A DNA stretch of 64,000 nucleotides from Neodontobutis hainanensis (GCA_024349245.1 JALDNG010000008.1:6923501-6987500), one strand, 5' to 3'; positions 12,121 through 23,642 are shown, counted from the first letter of the stretch. Made by a program: numbers and translations. Notes: generated by a model not told the origin, from the letters alone.

Positions 12121-15100
12121 AGCATGGATGAATAGTAGGAGAGTAAAGCTGCAGCAGTTTGTTTATGTACCCTGTCATTTTCCCTCTGGCTTCCTGTGTA
12201 AAGACATAGAAGTGCTGTCTTGTGGTCTGGCAGATGCTTCGGTATGGCCTTGCATCTGTCAGAAAGGCTCAAAATATTTAGTAGCTCACTAAGCCCAATC
12301 ATCCAGATTGCTACCATTTTAGAGAGGCTCACAGTGGTTTAAGTGAGAAAAGGAGCCTGGGCTTTATTACTTGGTTTACCACACACTACATGCACCGTGA
12401 CATCATTTATAATAACATGGCCTCGTCCTTAGACTTCACAACTTGTAATACAAAATTGATAAACTGAGACAGCCATAAAATATAGATGTTAAAAGGGGCA
12501 GCTTAACAACTCGCCCCCGCCTCCTGCTCGCATTGGCCTTTTGCTCAATCACTGCTTGTTAAAGCAGCAGTTTGTGTTACTGTGAGCTGATATCAGCATG
12601 CTGTGGTATTCTCTCTGAAATACTACACATGTCACGCTCTCGCAGCCAGAATAGTTGGCCTGCTCATCTAACCCCAGCAACCTTTATTTCTGTAAAGCTT
12701 TCCTCTCTCCTTCCCAGCCACCCCTGGGAGTCTAGCTCTAATAAAACAGCTCCAGTCCAGGACCCTCCACACGGCAGGATGCCCAGGCTGTGTAACCCAA
12801 TACCTGACACAGATCTAGCCATAGAGAGCTGCTGACAAGACGGATAGTCTGGAATGGCCAGCAGGAGAGCGTCCATCATTGTCGAGCTCAAATGCCCAGG
12901 ATCCCATCTGGGGCATGTCCAACATGGATGCCTGTGAGCTGTGAGGCACGTTGACTCCCCAGAGACCCCAGGCGCTATGAAGTCTGATGTTACTGCTCTT
13001 AGAACAGTGATGCTTAAGTGCTTTAAAGTTGAGCAAGGGACAGATACCAGGCTAATAGCCTGAGATCCTCCTGAGGATTTGTTGATGAGATCAGGGAGTG
13101 AACAGCCCACCTCAGGTTACTGTCACTGGTTTCAGTTGTCAGTAAAGACGTATGACAAAGCCAAAATCAAGTCTTCCCTTCAGCATTACATTTGAACATG
13201 GTCTGTTGTATGAAAGAACATAATGTAAACTTTTCTCTACACAATCAAATCTTTTCAAAACTATGTAAAGAAGCAAGATTATATAAACAGAAACATCTTC
13301 CAGGTTTATGTGTGACCTTATGTTAAATAGCCAGTGTCCTGTGAAACTAGAGAGGAGTATTAGTCAATATTTGAACTGTAGAGACCACAAAACACCTCGC
13401 AGTCCCCGACACAAGCTGTGCTCAGATGTCGCCCACTAATAGGACCTCCAGGGTTCACTGATTGTTGTTCCAAAGATGAGGCTGAAGCACCTAAAGTAAT
13501 CTTCGGTGTCTTGGAGGGAACATGAGAACTAGAAGTCTGTTTGTTGATCTGTGTGGGAAGGAGATGTGTTAAAGATGTCTGCCATTAATGTGTCTGCAGG
13601 CATCATTAAGCGTAAATAAACTAACCCCAATTCCCCACCCCAGAGCTCTTTGGGGAACACATTTGTACCACTCTTGAGGTTGGAGCACTGTCAACACTGC
13701 ATAATTACAACTTCAACTGTCACTCAAAATATGGAGCTACAGAAAGTGAAATAGGGGTTTTAAAGACAATGGCCTGGGGCTGAATATCTAGTTAATCATT
13801 CTGTTAAGCACTGAATATTTAAGGGAACTTAGTTGTGGAGCGTCTTAAAGCCCCTTCTCACAACACTGGGAAATGTTTAAAGAGACTACCAATGCAAAAT
13901 GTTAGCACACCCCATCAGTGCTGCTATTGTTTACTTGTTACAAGGTCTATTGTAGTTATTTATAGATGAAGTTACATATGAACTGTGTAAATGGGTTTGT
14001 TGAAACCAGAGGAACATGGTCTCATCATTGACTGGTTTGGGCAAAGGATAGGGAAACAGAAATAATGGGAACAAAAATGTAAATTGTACCCTACATGTTG
14101 CTGTAAGTGCATCCTTCCCCCACTATAAAACCAGATTTGAGTGACACCAGCCAATCAGCACCTCAGGTTACCTGCCATTGCCTCATCTGGTGTCTTCTCC
14201 CCCAGGACCTCTCGACCCACACCCCTTTCTGTTGACACCTGTTTCCTCAGGCCCAACAGCCATGACTGTCACTAAGCACTGTGCGCCTGTGTCTTTGTAA
14301 AGGCGGCTTAGCCCTTAACAGCAATTGTTAGAAATAAAAACAGATATCTGACATTAGAATTTTTCTTCTGCAACACTGGTCACTGGTCAGAGCACAGTTA
14401 CATCCTGTTGTATGGTTTTTTGCAGTAGCTCAAGGCCAATAGATGTTGTTTATATTGAAAGCATCAGCTATTCCCAGACGTTTTTGGTTTGATATGTAAA
14501 GAGCAGTACTGTTCATGGGTACTCTCCTCTCACTGCCCTGGTGAGCCAGGTCTCTGAAGCACAGGCTTGTTGTGTAAAGCATTGTTGAATAACCGCTAGT
14601 GATGTAGCTACAGCGGCGGCCTGCAGCTCAGCCGTCAAACTGCTATGTGATAGCTTGTTGGTTTTGTGTGAGCTACTATCTGATCTCTGCTGAGACTAAA
14701 TCTCATAAACGATTAAGTGTTCAGAATACGCCCAAAGCGCTATTTTGAGGTGCATCACACGAAAGGGTTGATGGCAAGACATGGAGACTTGGTATGTCCC
14801 AGAGGTCCGTACAGAGCCATCAATTTGTCATTTTGTCGCTGGGCTGTGCAAAAGCTGTCAGCCACTCACACAAATGTTGGAGAGAGGAGGAGACGAATGT
14901 ACACATAGATACTGTTCCGCCACTTGCACTTAAAATATTATGTTGTGAATTGTTTGATGAATCATATTGCTGATTTATCAAGTAAGAATGTATAGTAACA
15001 AATCTATTGTGTTAAATAAATTAGTCAATCATCAAATCATCAATGACCGATGTCATATTTTTCCACTTTGTTTCATCTGCTAGGCTCCATGCCTCTTCCT

Positions 15101-16506
15101 CAGCATAAGCACCTTGTGCAACAACAGTAATCGATCCAAATGTATTTTTGATAAAAGGCTAATCTACAAAGTTGTAGGTTTAATGTGACATGATCTTTAT
15201 TTTAATTAGTGTCTGCCAATAATAAATCCAGCCACAAAAGTGAAAACCAGCAGTTCCACAGTGGGTCTATAAAGCAGCGCACAAGAGACTAATGAACAAG
15301 CTTGTGATAACTGGATTCAGAACAGTGGTAAAGTCACATTTCTTCTTGTCTGAACTCAGATGGTATTCTGTTGTGACCATCTAATGAATGCAGCAGTGTT
15401 GCTATAACCATGTCGTTCACTAATGCTCTTGTGAACAAGTAAGAGAAGGTTCACCCTGGGATAATGAGTTATCCTCCTAAGCCCTTCGGTGGCTCCCCTG
15501 ACATCCAGTCTAATGAGGGGCTTCCATAAACACACACTCAGCTGACCCCACAAGGCCTTCCTGTACTCATTTGCCGTTAAAATCTTTTTGCCTCCCAAAC
15601 GCACCCAGACCTACAGTGCTTTTTCCCCATTCAGGTGTCTACTGAGCTACATGCACTAGTTAACAACTGCAATAGCACTGAAATGCTGAGAAACAGCAGG
15701 ATCCACTCTTTGAGAATCCAGGGGGGAATTGCACTTATTTGTTTCCAGGGATGAAGACTGACAAATGAACCCTCTTGGGGAAAGCAGGCGCACACTCCTC
15801 TTCAGTTCTTCCCTGCTTTCACCGGCCCTGGAGTCTTCATTATGACCAGAATAGACACCTTCTTTTTATCGTGTTAGCACATTCTCAAAACAAGCTGTAG
15901 ACCTTAGGGACTGAGAGGTGCAGCCAGACATTTGAGAATTGGCATTTTCCTATCTCCCCATCTGCTGCAGTAAAGTTGTTTGCTGGCGGCAGTCTCTCTT
16001 GACCGTTAATAGCATTTACAAGAAAAGATTGACACTTTATAGCCATAGATTTAAGAGCAGTTCAGTTTCCTTGTTTGGTACATTTTGATAGGAGTGTTCA
16101 TCCACTTCTTGACACCTCCTCTTAAAACCTCCTCAACTGTTCAAGTCGCTTTGTATTTTGGGGGCATTCTTCCTTTGCAGCACTGGGTTGATTTAAAAAC
16201 CTCCTCAGACTCTTGACTGGCAGGCACATGTTCCAGTAAGCTCCTTCAGACAGAGCAGCAGCCAATAGTTATTGTCCATATTGATTGTAATCTCTTACCA
16301 GGAATAACCTCCTCTGACCCTTAGCATGATATCATGTGCATCTTAGGCTTCTAAAACCTCTCTTATCATTTTAATGCTCATGGATAAAGGTTTTGGGCGA
16401 GCCTGTTAGTACAGTGTAGTCCCAGGTGGAGCTGCTGGTGGTCTGTGGAGAGCAGTGTGTCAGAAAGAACAAAGCCCACTGTGACACTGTGATTCTTTCT
16501 TCCCAG

Positions 16507-16539
16507 GGGAGCTGGACTCCATCTCTACCTTTTTGGAAG
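16507..16539 (+). CDS. auts2: auts2 microexon (33 nt) encoding ELDSISTFLE
   Basis: The exon is bounded by CTTCCCAG and GAAG|GTAAAG. It completes a Gly codon from the previous exon, encodes ELDSISTFLE and leaves one base. That base makes Val with the next exon, giving VPDFGINVLSTNG. The length is a multiple of three, so skipping it would keep the frame, as for a regulated microexon. Confidence 0.8.
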
Positions 16540-17300
16540 GTAAAGGATTGAGCTGCTAGTGCTTAGTACTGGACTTAACCCCCTGCGGCCCTTAGAGAGT
16601 TAATTACAGTTTATGTATGCACTGTCATTCCCCATGAGCCACTCTGCCTCCAGAGCAGACCAGCTGCACTGCACTTTGTTCTTTAGGACGGGTTCTCAGG
16701 GGAGAAAGACCCTGGACACAGCTTATTAGCTATTGTTCTGTGTGCTTTCAACAGAGCACACTGCTTATTACTCAATAATCTTAGACATAATGGTAGAACC
16801 CTGGAGTCTGCAAGACCTCAAATCCCTACCTTGTTTTAAGGATGGTTTAGTTATTTTTAAATAGATGGATTGAAAGCATTCCCAGTTACCAAGGACATGC
16901 AAATAGATATTCAAATAATTCTGTCACCAATGGAAAATTTAAGCTTGTGTGTACAAAATACAATGTTGAGTACTTCATAATGGAGCCTAGAGCTGTTCTA
17001 GTGCAGTAGTGTGTCTGTATAAGAACAAGTAACAGTGTGAGGGTTTGTGGGGCTGTCAGTCAGCTCAAACCAAACACAAGCACAATAGTTTGCCTAAAAT
17101 TACCAAAATGGCTTTCTATTTTGTTCCATTCTATTTCCAATGTAGTTGTATTCTTTGGTAAAATCACCAAAAACAAGCAATGACACAACACTTAGTACAT
17201 GCAGTAGCTTCACACACCTCACAGAGATCTGAAAGTCAGCATGTTTTTGCTGTGTTGAGATGGGGCTATTTGTAATTGCTCTTTTCTTATGTGTTTACAG

Positions 17301-17804
17301 TTCCTGATTTTGGAATCAATGTGCTTTCCACCAATGGCAGCCAGGAGTCTCTTGGCCTGGGTATCGTCAAGGTGTCAGGCCTAGAGCGCAGTCAGGAGAG
17401 GAGCCAGGAGAGCTGCCGAGACCCCCAGTCTCCAGCCACCAGCTCCCCTCGTCAGCCGCTATCTGCTGCTCAGCCCCTGTCCCCGCGTCAGACCAACAGT
17501 CCTGCCCAGGCCCGGGCCTCATCCCACCTGCCATCACGGACAGCGGCTCCTACCAGGCCTCAGACCCCCTCTGCCCTGCCTCTCGCCCACGGCCAAGAGC
17601 CCTCGCCACCTCCACCTGCCCGGTCCCAGCACAAGCCTGAAACACTGTCTCATCCTCGTCCGCCACGAACACCCAGTGTTCACCCACAACCCCCATCACC
17701 GGCCCTCCCACACACCACCCACATCATCACCCTCAGCGGCCCCCGTCACGCTGCCACCCCAGGCCTGTTTCTGCCTACAACGGCCTCAGCCTCAACGGCC
17801 ACAG
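17301..17804 (+). CDS. auts2: auts2 proline-rich exon with an internal frame break
   Basis: The acceptor is TGTTTACAG at 17300 and the donor ACAG|GTACGA after 17804. The 5' part reads VPDFGINVLSTNGSQESLGL, then a Ser/Pro/Gln-rich low-complexity stretch as expected for AUTS2. In that frame the exon would end with one spare base. The next exon needs two, and the 3' part reads well (THHPHHHPQRPPS, then SAYNGLSLNGH) in the other frame. The frame therefore changes between about 17641, just after a TGA in the 3' frame, and about 17735. The net change is one base missing or two extra. Read literally, the protein would stop at a TGA at 19147 in the next exon. An assembly indel is the simplest cause; a real mutation or an unusual tiny intron is possible. 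Confidence 0.85.
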
Positions 17805-18913
17805 GTACGAGTTCTCTTTATGTGCAAAACCATATTCCCACACATTAACAATATCTGCATATGACTTGTGGAAAATATGCACGGCCCCATCAGTATGTAA
17901 ATTGCAGTCATGAGTGCTATGAGCCTCTGAGCCAAACAGTAGCACTGATTATAAACAGCTGTGAGTGTTGTGACATAAAGCACCGCCATTGTTATTTGCA
18001 CCAATGTTCCAGCCACCATTTGTTAACATTATGTGCATAAGAACTAAGTGTAACAATGAAAAAATTGTGAATGTTTGTTGAATGTCATTTACCATTTACC
18101 ATTTAAATATATAATATACAGTAATATATAATATTAAACTGAGAGCGCTCGCTCATTGTGTTGGTGGAAACATAATCAGATAAAGTATGGTGAAAGGTTT
18201 TCTTTCACATTATAAAAGTAGTTCAGGGCTAGGTTCAGTCTTCCTGTGAGGCAGCCTCCTTTAATAAAAAACATGGAATAGTTTCTTGTGGACCCACTCA
18301 GTCCCAGCAGCAGCTCTGCCTCTCAGCCTCTCAGGACTTGGCTCTGTCTGAGAGTCTCTGTGCCAGTCTTGCCTGTGCACCAACAGGGCCTGGCACCTGC
18401 TGCGAATAATCATGGCAAAGGCCCACTGAGAAGAGCGAATGCTGAAAATGAGCTTTTAGGCTTATAGTGGGAGCTGTAGAGACTGGCCCTGGGGAAAACC
18501 CACACACACTACAAAAGGCTGTTTGCTTACACATGGATATAGCCTCTCTCGCTCTCATCCCATTTCCAATGCACATGTTCACTACCTGGTTTTGGAGGAA
18601 GTGCCTTAACAGAAGCTGTTCAAGACGGATGCAAATAAACCACTGCTGGCAAGCTTAGCAGAAGGAGCATCAGAGGGCGTTATGAATGTTGTGTTTTCAC
18701 AGATCATGTTTGCCCTGGATTCTGTGAAGCATAAGAGAGAGGCAGGGAGGCATTAGTGTACACAAATGGAAGACAGTTGAGGTGTGAAAACACTGTGCTG
18801 GGAATTTCAAGCTACAGCAGATGGAGATGAGTTGTGGAGAAACAAGTGTTAATTTTGACTCATCACGCCTGACTTAACCTGGCTCCTTTCTCTGCTTTTC
18901 TGCCCCTTTACAG
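17805..18913 (+). other. auts2 intron
   Basis: This 1.1-kb intron runs from a GTACGA donor to a CAG acceptor inside a CAG run. I saw no exon, RNA gene or repeat in it. Confidence 0.7.
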
Positions 18914-19203
18914 CAGCAGCAGGAGCAGCACTCCAGGCTCCAAGCCCCACGGGCCCCCTGCTCCCTCCTTACACCTGCCCATCCACCATCCTCCTCCTTC
19001 TGTGGCAGCAGCCTCCAGCTTCCCACTGTCCTTATCAGCCAACCAGAGCGCCCCCCACAGCTTCCCCCCCTCCTTACAGTCCTCACCGCATCCTCATCAC
19101 CCCAATATGTTCGCTCCTCCAGCAGCACTGCCACCACCACCTCCACTGACGTCTAGCACTCTGCCAGTACCCGCACATCCTGCTGCTGGGAGTGCTTATT
19201 CAG
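18914..19203 (+). CDS. auts2: auts2 exon, Ser/Pro/His-rich (SSRSSTPGSKPHGP region)
   Basis: The acceptor lies in a run of CAG triplets (18911-18919 and beyond); the first CAG was used as the boundary, and later ones would drop whole residues. The exon reads SSRSSTPGSKPHGPPAPSLH, then a SLSANQSAPHSFPPS segment and a poly-proline segment. It ends ...GSAYS with the donor TTCAG|GTAAAC. It needs two carried-over bases at its 5' end, which is what exposes the frame break in the previous exon. It leaves one base for the next exon. Confidence 0.85.
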
Positions 19204-19906
19204 GTAAACATCACACACGCCACCACAGCGCCCCCAAGTGGTGTGGCAAAGCACTTTCGAGTCTCCAAAGCAAACTACTGAACACAATTCAGACAGAGAC
19301 AGGTCATTATTTAAAGCAGCGTCTACCTTGATCCAGGATAATTCACCTACCCAGAGTTGAGTGTGTAAACAATGTGTGCTGCTCAGGTTCACACTTAAAC
19401 ACATGTCCTTACCCCACACCAGTAATGCCCAACGATAACTCAAGTCACATTGCTAAAGGAAGTGCTGTGAAGCTAAATATCAAGGTCATAGCGGAGAGTG
19501 GGAGGGGAAACAGGGACAGGGACAATTTAAGCAATGTTCCTGCTACTTCCAGTTATACCTGCAATGTTAACCAGGTGTCAGAAATCAGTTTGCTCAGTAC
19601 CAAAGGCACCCTCCTAGATTATCATCCCTAATCTTTTTACAAAGAGAAAAATTCCTCATCCATTTTCAGTCCAATAAAGCCTTACAGACTGACAGAAACA
19701 GACTATATTGCAGGGATTTGGAAAAGAAAAAAAGATAACGATACTTATACTTTCTTTCTACAGGACATGCAACATTAAATAGAATACTATTATTAGATGT
19801 AATTAGTGGGCTTCCATTGCATTCGTGATTTGTAAATTGTCATAATGGTAGATCTATTTAACACACCAAAGTGTTGCAAACTTTATTCTTTGTTTCCCTA
19901 CTTTAG
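19204..19906 (+). other. auts2 intron
   Basis: This 0.7-kb intron has donor GTAAAC and a TTTCCCTACTTTAG acceptor. No other feature was seen. Confidence 0.75.
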
Positions 19907-20124
19907 AGCAAGACCTTCTGCGTCAGGAGCTCAACACCCGTTTTCTGGCATCGCAGAGCGCTGACCGCGGCGCCTCACTGGGCCCACCACCTTACCTGCG
20001 CACCGAGTTCCACCAGCACCAGCATCAACACCAGCATCAGCACCAACACACCCACCAGCACACCCACCAGCACACCTTCACACCCTTTCCCCACGCCATC
20101 ATGCCCACCCCAGCACCGCCCATG
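19907..20124 (+). CDS. auts2: auts2 exon with PPPY motif and HX histidine repeat
   Basis: The exon reads EQDLLRQELNTRFLASQ, then GPPPYLRTEF, then a run alternating His with Gln or Thr that ends HTHQHTHQHTFTPFPHAIM, and PTPAPPM at a phase-0 donor (ATG|GTGCGT). PPPY is a WW-domain ligand. In AUTS2 the HX repeat is known to be needed for p300 binding and is hit by disease mutations in people. The upstream frame agrees with the previous exon, and the downstream codon boundary agrees with FEKYPTK. At DNA level the repeat is a CAC-ACC/CAG tandem array (about 20008-20076), prone to length change. Confidence 0.93.
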
Positions 20125-21010
20125 GTGCGTACCCCTGCCAGAAATGTGAGGATAAGTAGAACACAAACATGTGGCTTTTTAGTGGGGGTATATTTTACCT
20201 GTGTGAAGGGGAGGGTGGCTCTCAAAGAGTTCTCTATTTGTGGTTGTGTAAAAGGCGAGCAGTATGGACTTGTGGGTTTCCATAGCGTTTCATAATTTTT
20301 CAATGATGACCATGTGTTCGTCCACACACCACAATGATGCCTTTATTCTCCAACAAAGTCTTTTTAGTGTTTTCTCTGGCATTCTCCTGGACTCCAGACT
20401 CAAATACTGTTATTTTCTAAATTGGCAATAACTTGCCTGGAGCACGTCAGATTCAGAGCCAGCTTTATAACCATAATAGAGTTAATGCATTCTGAACTTA
20501 ATGACATCATTTGGTCCTGTTTGGAGTTGTCATTACAGGCAAATGACTATGTTAAGCTGTGCTGTGTGTCACGGGGGACCACAGGCAATGGGGGGTGCGG
20601 CCTACATCTCACACAAACATGTAGATCTGTCCAACTGCATTGTAACAGCTCAGCCCATGGAGGGTTCACTTGACTCTGATGATACCTCAAAGGCAGCGTG
20701 GTTAGGCTTCTGACAGCTAATGAGGCAATAAAACAGCCCTTTATAGCGGCAGTGTTTACCCTTGACGAGGGAAATGTTCGCCTCGAGCCGCCACTGCACC
20801 ACTAAAAGAAGCAGACTAAATGAGACACAGAATGAACACTGGTTTAAAAGGCCCTCTGGTCACGGGAGGGGAAGGGTCACAGGGTATGTGTGTGGGAAGT
20901 GGTTTGACATTTTAGCGTGTAAATCTTATTCTTAGATTACCAGTATGTTTGTCATGTATAAATAACCAATAAAATAACCTAGTAATATTTCTGTTTCATT
21001 TCTCCCACAG
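20125..21010 (+). other. auts2 intron
   Basis: This 0.9-kb intron runs from GTGCGT to TTTCTCCCACAG. No other feature was recognised. Confidence 0.75.
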
Positions 21011-21055
21011 TTTGAAAAATACCCAACAAAAGTTGATCCCTTCTACAGACACAGT
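21011..21055 (+). CDS. auts2: auts2 exon (45 nt) encoding FEKYPTKVDPFYRHS
   Basis: Fifteen codons in phase 0 at both ends, from CCCACAG to AGT|GTGAGT. The sequence FEKYPTKVDPFYRHS is one of the most conserved blocks of the AUTS2 family. The exon is symmetric, so skipping it would keep the frame. Confidence 0.95.
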
Positions 21056-21072
21056 GTGAGTTTTCCTACTGT

Positions 21073-21081
21073 TCTCTCTCT

Positions 21082-21142
<61 letters not shown>
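21073..21142. repeat. TC/TG dinucleotide microsatellite beside a splice donor
   Basis: A short TC run followed by about 29 uninterrupted TG units, starting roughly 18 bases after the donor of the 45-nt auts2 exon. Long TG runs near donors can bind CELF or TDP-43 type splicing factors; any effect here is inference. Confidence 0.95.
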
Positions 21143-21143
<1 letters not shown>

Positions 21144-21855
21144 TACAGTGCATGCATTTACACAGCAGCTTTATAATGAACACTGCTAACATTTCACGCT
21201 ATGATCTCAGTAAATGGTGTGAGAAATAAATCAGTGCTACATTCTTCATTCTTTCATTCAAGGTGTATCTGTTTAAAATTCTAATACTAAAGAAAGGCAG
21301 GGGACTATAGCTGTGTTATGAGGTTCTGTTTTCATCAGACAAATAGACTGTCTTGGTACTCTTTATTTTAATCTTTAGGCTAACACTAATGGCATACTCA
21401 TTTCATCTTGAGTGCTTCTAAAGCTTTATGTTTTTGCTGAACTGTTAACAGGGTATTGCTTGTAGGCTAACAGCACATTGCCTGAAGCTTTTCCCTCAGA
21501 GAAACATTTTGTTTTACCATGCATCATATAAAAGAAGAAATCCCAGCTCAGAGATTTTTATACCAAACCTAAAAGAATATTGCAGGATAGCAGACTTACT
21601 TAATCTGTGTTTTCTGAATGTATTGAGCACAACATGCTTGTTTTATATCAGGAGAGAACGTTTCCAGATCCACTAGGATTGTGTTGGGGATTCATTTTAA
21701 ACTATTAATTAAATAAACTTACTTAAGCAAATGTTTACAGCTTGTTTAACTTTAGTCATCAAAACTAAATGGATTTTCACTGCTGTCTCTCTCCAGTATA
21801 TCACTTCCAAGACAGAAACATTCTCACACATTTGTTTTTCCTTTTGGCCTTTTAG
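21143..21855 (+). other. auts2 intron remainder
   Basis: AT-rich intron sequence after the microsatellite, ending at a TTTTGGCCTTTTAG acceptor. Nothing else was recognised. Confidence 0.7.
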
Positions 21856-21951
21856 CTCTTCCACTCATACCCACCGGCCATGTCTGGTCTGCCACCCGTC
21901 ATTCCACCAACTGGGCCGTTCGGATCGCTACAGGGTGCCTTTCAACCTAAG
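21856..21951 (+). CDS. auts2: auts2 exon encoding the SYPPAMSGLPPVIPPTGPFG region
   Basis: Thirty-two codons, phase 0 at both ends, between TTTTAG and AAG|GTACAA. They read LFHSYPPAMSGLPP, then a Pro/Gly segment ending GSLQGAFQPK. The block is strongly conserved in AUTS2 and FBRSL1 and belongs to the core AUTS2 homology region. Confidence 0.95.
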
Positions 21952-22036
21952 GTACAACACACCCTTGTCTTATAAATACAACTCTACACAGATATTCACA
22001 GTCAATCTCACTTTGTGTTTGTTTCAAACTCTGCAG

Positions 22037-22108
22037 ACCTCTAATCCCCTGGATGTTTCTACCAGACCTGGAGCCGTCCCACACACGTTCTTACAGAAGG
22101 ACCCGAGG
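22037..22108 (+). CDS. auts2: auts2 exon encoding TSNPLDVSTRPGAVPHTF region
   Basis: Twenty-four codons in phase 0, with acceptor ACTCTGCAG and donor AGG|GTAAGA. The exon reads TSNPLDVSTRPGAVPHTF, then LQKDPR. Only an 85-bp intron separates it from the previous exon, typical of compact fish introns. Confidence 0.95.
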
Positions 22109-22731
22109 GTAAGAGCAAACACTTACATACAGAAATGTTCCACTTTAGATTTTGAAAACAAACTGACATTTTAGACCATGTATCAGGGGTTTCTGAGGAA
22201 ACCACGTGGTGTACGCTGTCTATCAGAAGTATGGTAGAAATACAGGAGCTCATCAAACAAATGACTATCCTAAGGGAGATGTTACACAACCAACAAGGAT
22301 AGGTACACCAATAACCAATACAGCCCAGGTTTGGCCTTAGTGTCCAGGAGAAAAAAACATTTGTAACATCAGCTCAGGTGGTAAAGCCCTTTATAGCATT
22401 GTTTTCCATACTGCTCTCTCTGTAACATAATGCTAAGGTCATTGGTTATTTTAGAGACTGCGATTTGTTATTGGAACCAGCAACATTGTCTGTTCCTTTG
22501 AGACTTACTCTCAAAAATAGAGAACTATTACTGGTCATTAATGTGTGTATTAAAGCCTCTATATCAGGAAATAAACTGTATAGTGGTTTTACATCACTTG
22601 TATAATCAAAGCTATTTTCTGACCAGTATGTACTTTGTAATTTTACAGGCATATTTCAATAATAGATTGTGACACGAGGTAAACACCATTCACAGGCCTG
22701 ACCTGCTCTTTTTGCCTTCTTCCTCTTCCAG
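22109..22731 (+). other. auts2 intron
   Basis: This 0.6-kb intron runs from GTAAGA to CCTCTTCCAG. No other feature was seen. Confidence 0.75.
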
Positions 22732-22761
22732 TTAACAGATCCTTTTCGGCCGATTCTCAGG
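22732..22761 (+). CDS. auts2: auts2 microexon (30 nt) encoding LTDPFRPILR
   Basis: Ten codons, phase 0 at both ends, between TTCTTCCTCTTCCAG and AGG|GTGAGT. LTDPFRPILR joins KDPR upstream and KPGKWC downstream, the order expected for AUTS2. It is short and symmetric, so frame-preserving skipping is possible. Confidence 0.93.
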
Positions 22762-23217
22762 GTGAGTACTCCTTTATTAATACCTGCTCAGAAAACATTT
22801 GTATACAGGTTACTTTTAAACAAATCCCCAAATCTGCTCTTCATTCTTGTTTAGCTTATTTTTCCATTTAAGAAAGGTTCTGGAGCTGTTATGAACTACA
22901 CCCACTCATCAAGCAGTTGATTTTTCATAAAAAATACATAAATAAATAAAGATTGCATGTAACTTCGAACTGACTGCTTTTGACTTAGGATTGAATTATT
23001 GACCCATAACCTTTAGTTACCCAACTGAACAAAGGATATATATGCAAAAATATATACAACCAAATATTATTTGTTAAATGATGATGAAGTAAATTAGATT
23101 AGAACATGTTTGATTGATAATGAGCTCCAGGGACATACTTCAGTGCTTGAAAGGTTAGATACTATGTGAATGTGCTATAAGTGTTCCACTATTGAAGATG
23201 ATATGTTGTGCTCACAG
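22762..23217 (+). other. auts2 intron
   Basis: This AT-rich 456-bp intron runs from GTGAGT to GTGCTCACAG. Nothing else was recognised. Confidence 0.75.
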
Positions 23218-23289
23218 AAACCAGGGAAGTGGTGTGCAATGCATGTGCATATAGCCTGGCAGATCTACCACCACCAACAGAAAGTCAAG
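23218..23289 (+). CDS. auts2: auts2 exon encoding KPGKWCAMHVHIAWQIYHHQ region
   Basis: Twenty-four codons in phase 0, acceptor GCTCACAG and donor AAG|GTGAGA. The sequence KPGKWCAMHVHIAWQIYHH is essentially invariant across vertebrate AUTS2 and FBRSL1 and is the strongest single identifier of the family in this window. Confidence 0.97.
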
Positions 23290-23500
23290 GTGAGAACTCC
23301 TCTGACTCCTCTTCCTCAGTCGCTTAGTGCTGTGCTAAAAAGAATGAGAAATGTAATACATTCTGGTAGGGTATCGCTAAGGACCTAGCCTTGTGGCATA
23401 GAAGATAATGAATGAAAATAATATACGTATAGGACAGATCTGCAGTGGTGAAAGAAGTAGCTTTACATTTGTTTCTCTTTGTCGGCCTCACATTTTCTAG

Positions 23501-23642
23501 CAGCAGATGCAGGTTGACCCTCACAAGCTAGACTTTGGCCTCAAGCCGGACTTCCTGAGCCGACCTCCAGGTCCAGGCCTGTTTGGTGCTATTCATCACC
23601 CGAGCGACTTAGCACGACCTGCTACACTCTTCTCTGCAGCAG
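23501..23642 (+). CDS. auts2: auts2 exon encoding the PHKLDFGLKPDFLSRPPGPG region
   Basis: The exon begins after TTTTCTAG with CAGCAG, so splicing one or two triplets later would remove one or two Gln. It reads QQMQVDPHKLDFGLKPDF, then LSRPPGPGLFGAIHHP and DLARPATLFSAA, and leaves one base at the donor GCAG|GTGAGT. This is the conserved AUTS2 core. Confidence 0.95.

Larger units (their letters stand above)
3170..16506 (+). other. large auts2 intron (13.3 kb)
   Basis: There is no coding exon between the exons at 3121 and 16507. The intron holds a CA microsatellite (7788-7805) and a TIR-bounded repeat (11849-12120). Several unique AT-rich stretches could be conserved non-coding elements, for example around 4950-5060 with TAATTA cores next to a double E-box. 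AUTS2 introns are known to hold many developmental enhancers; assigning any here is inference. Open frames in this intron lack coding features. Confidence 0.7.
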
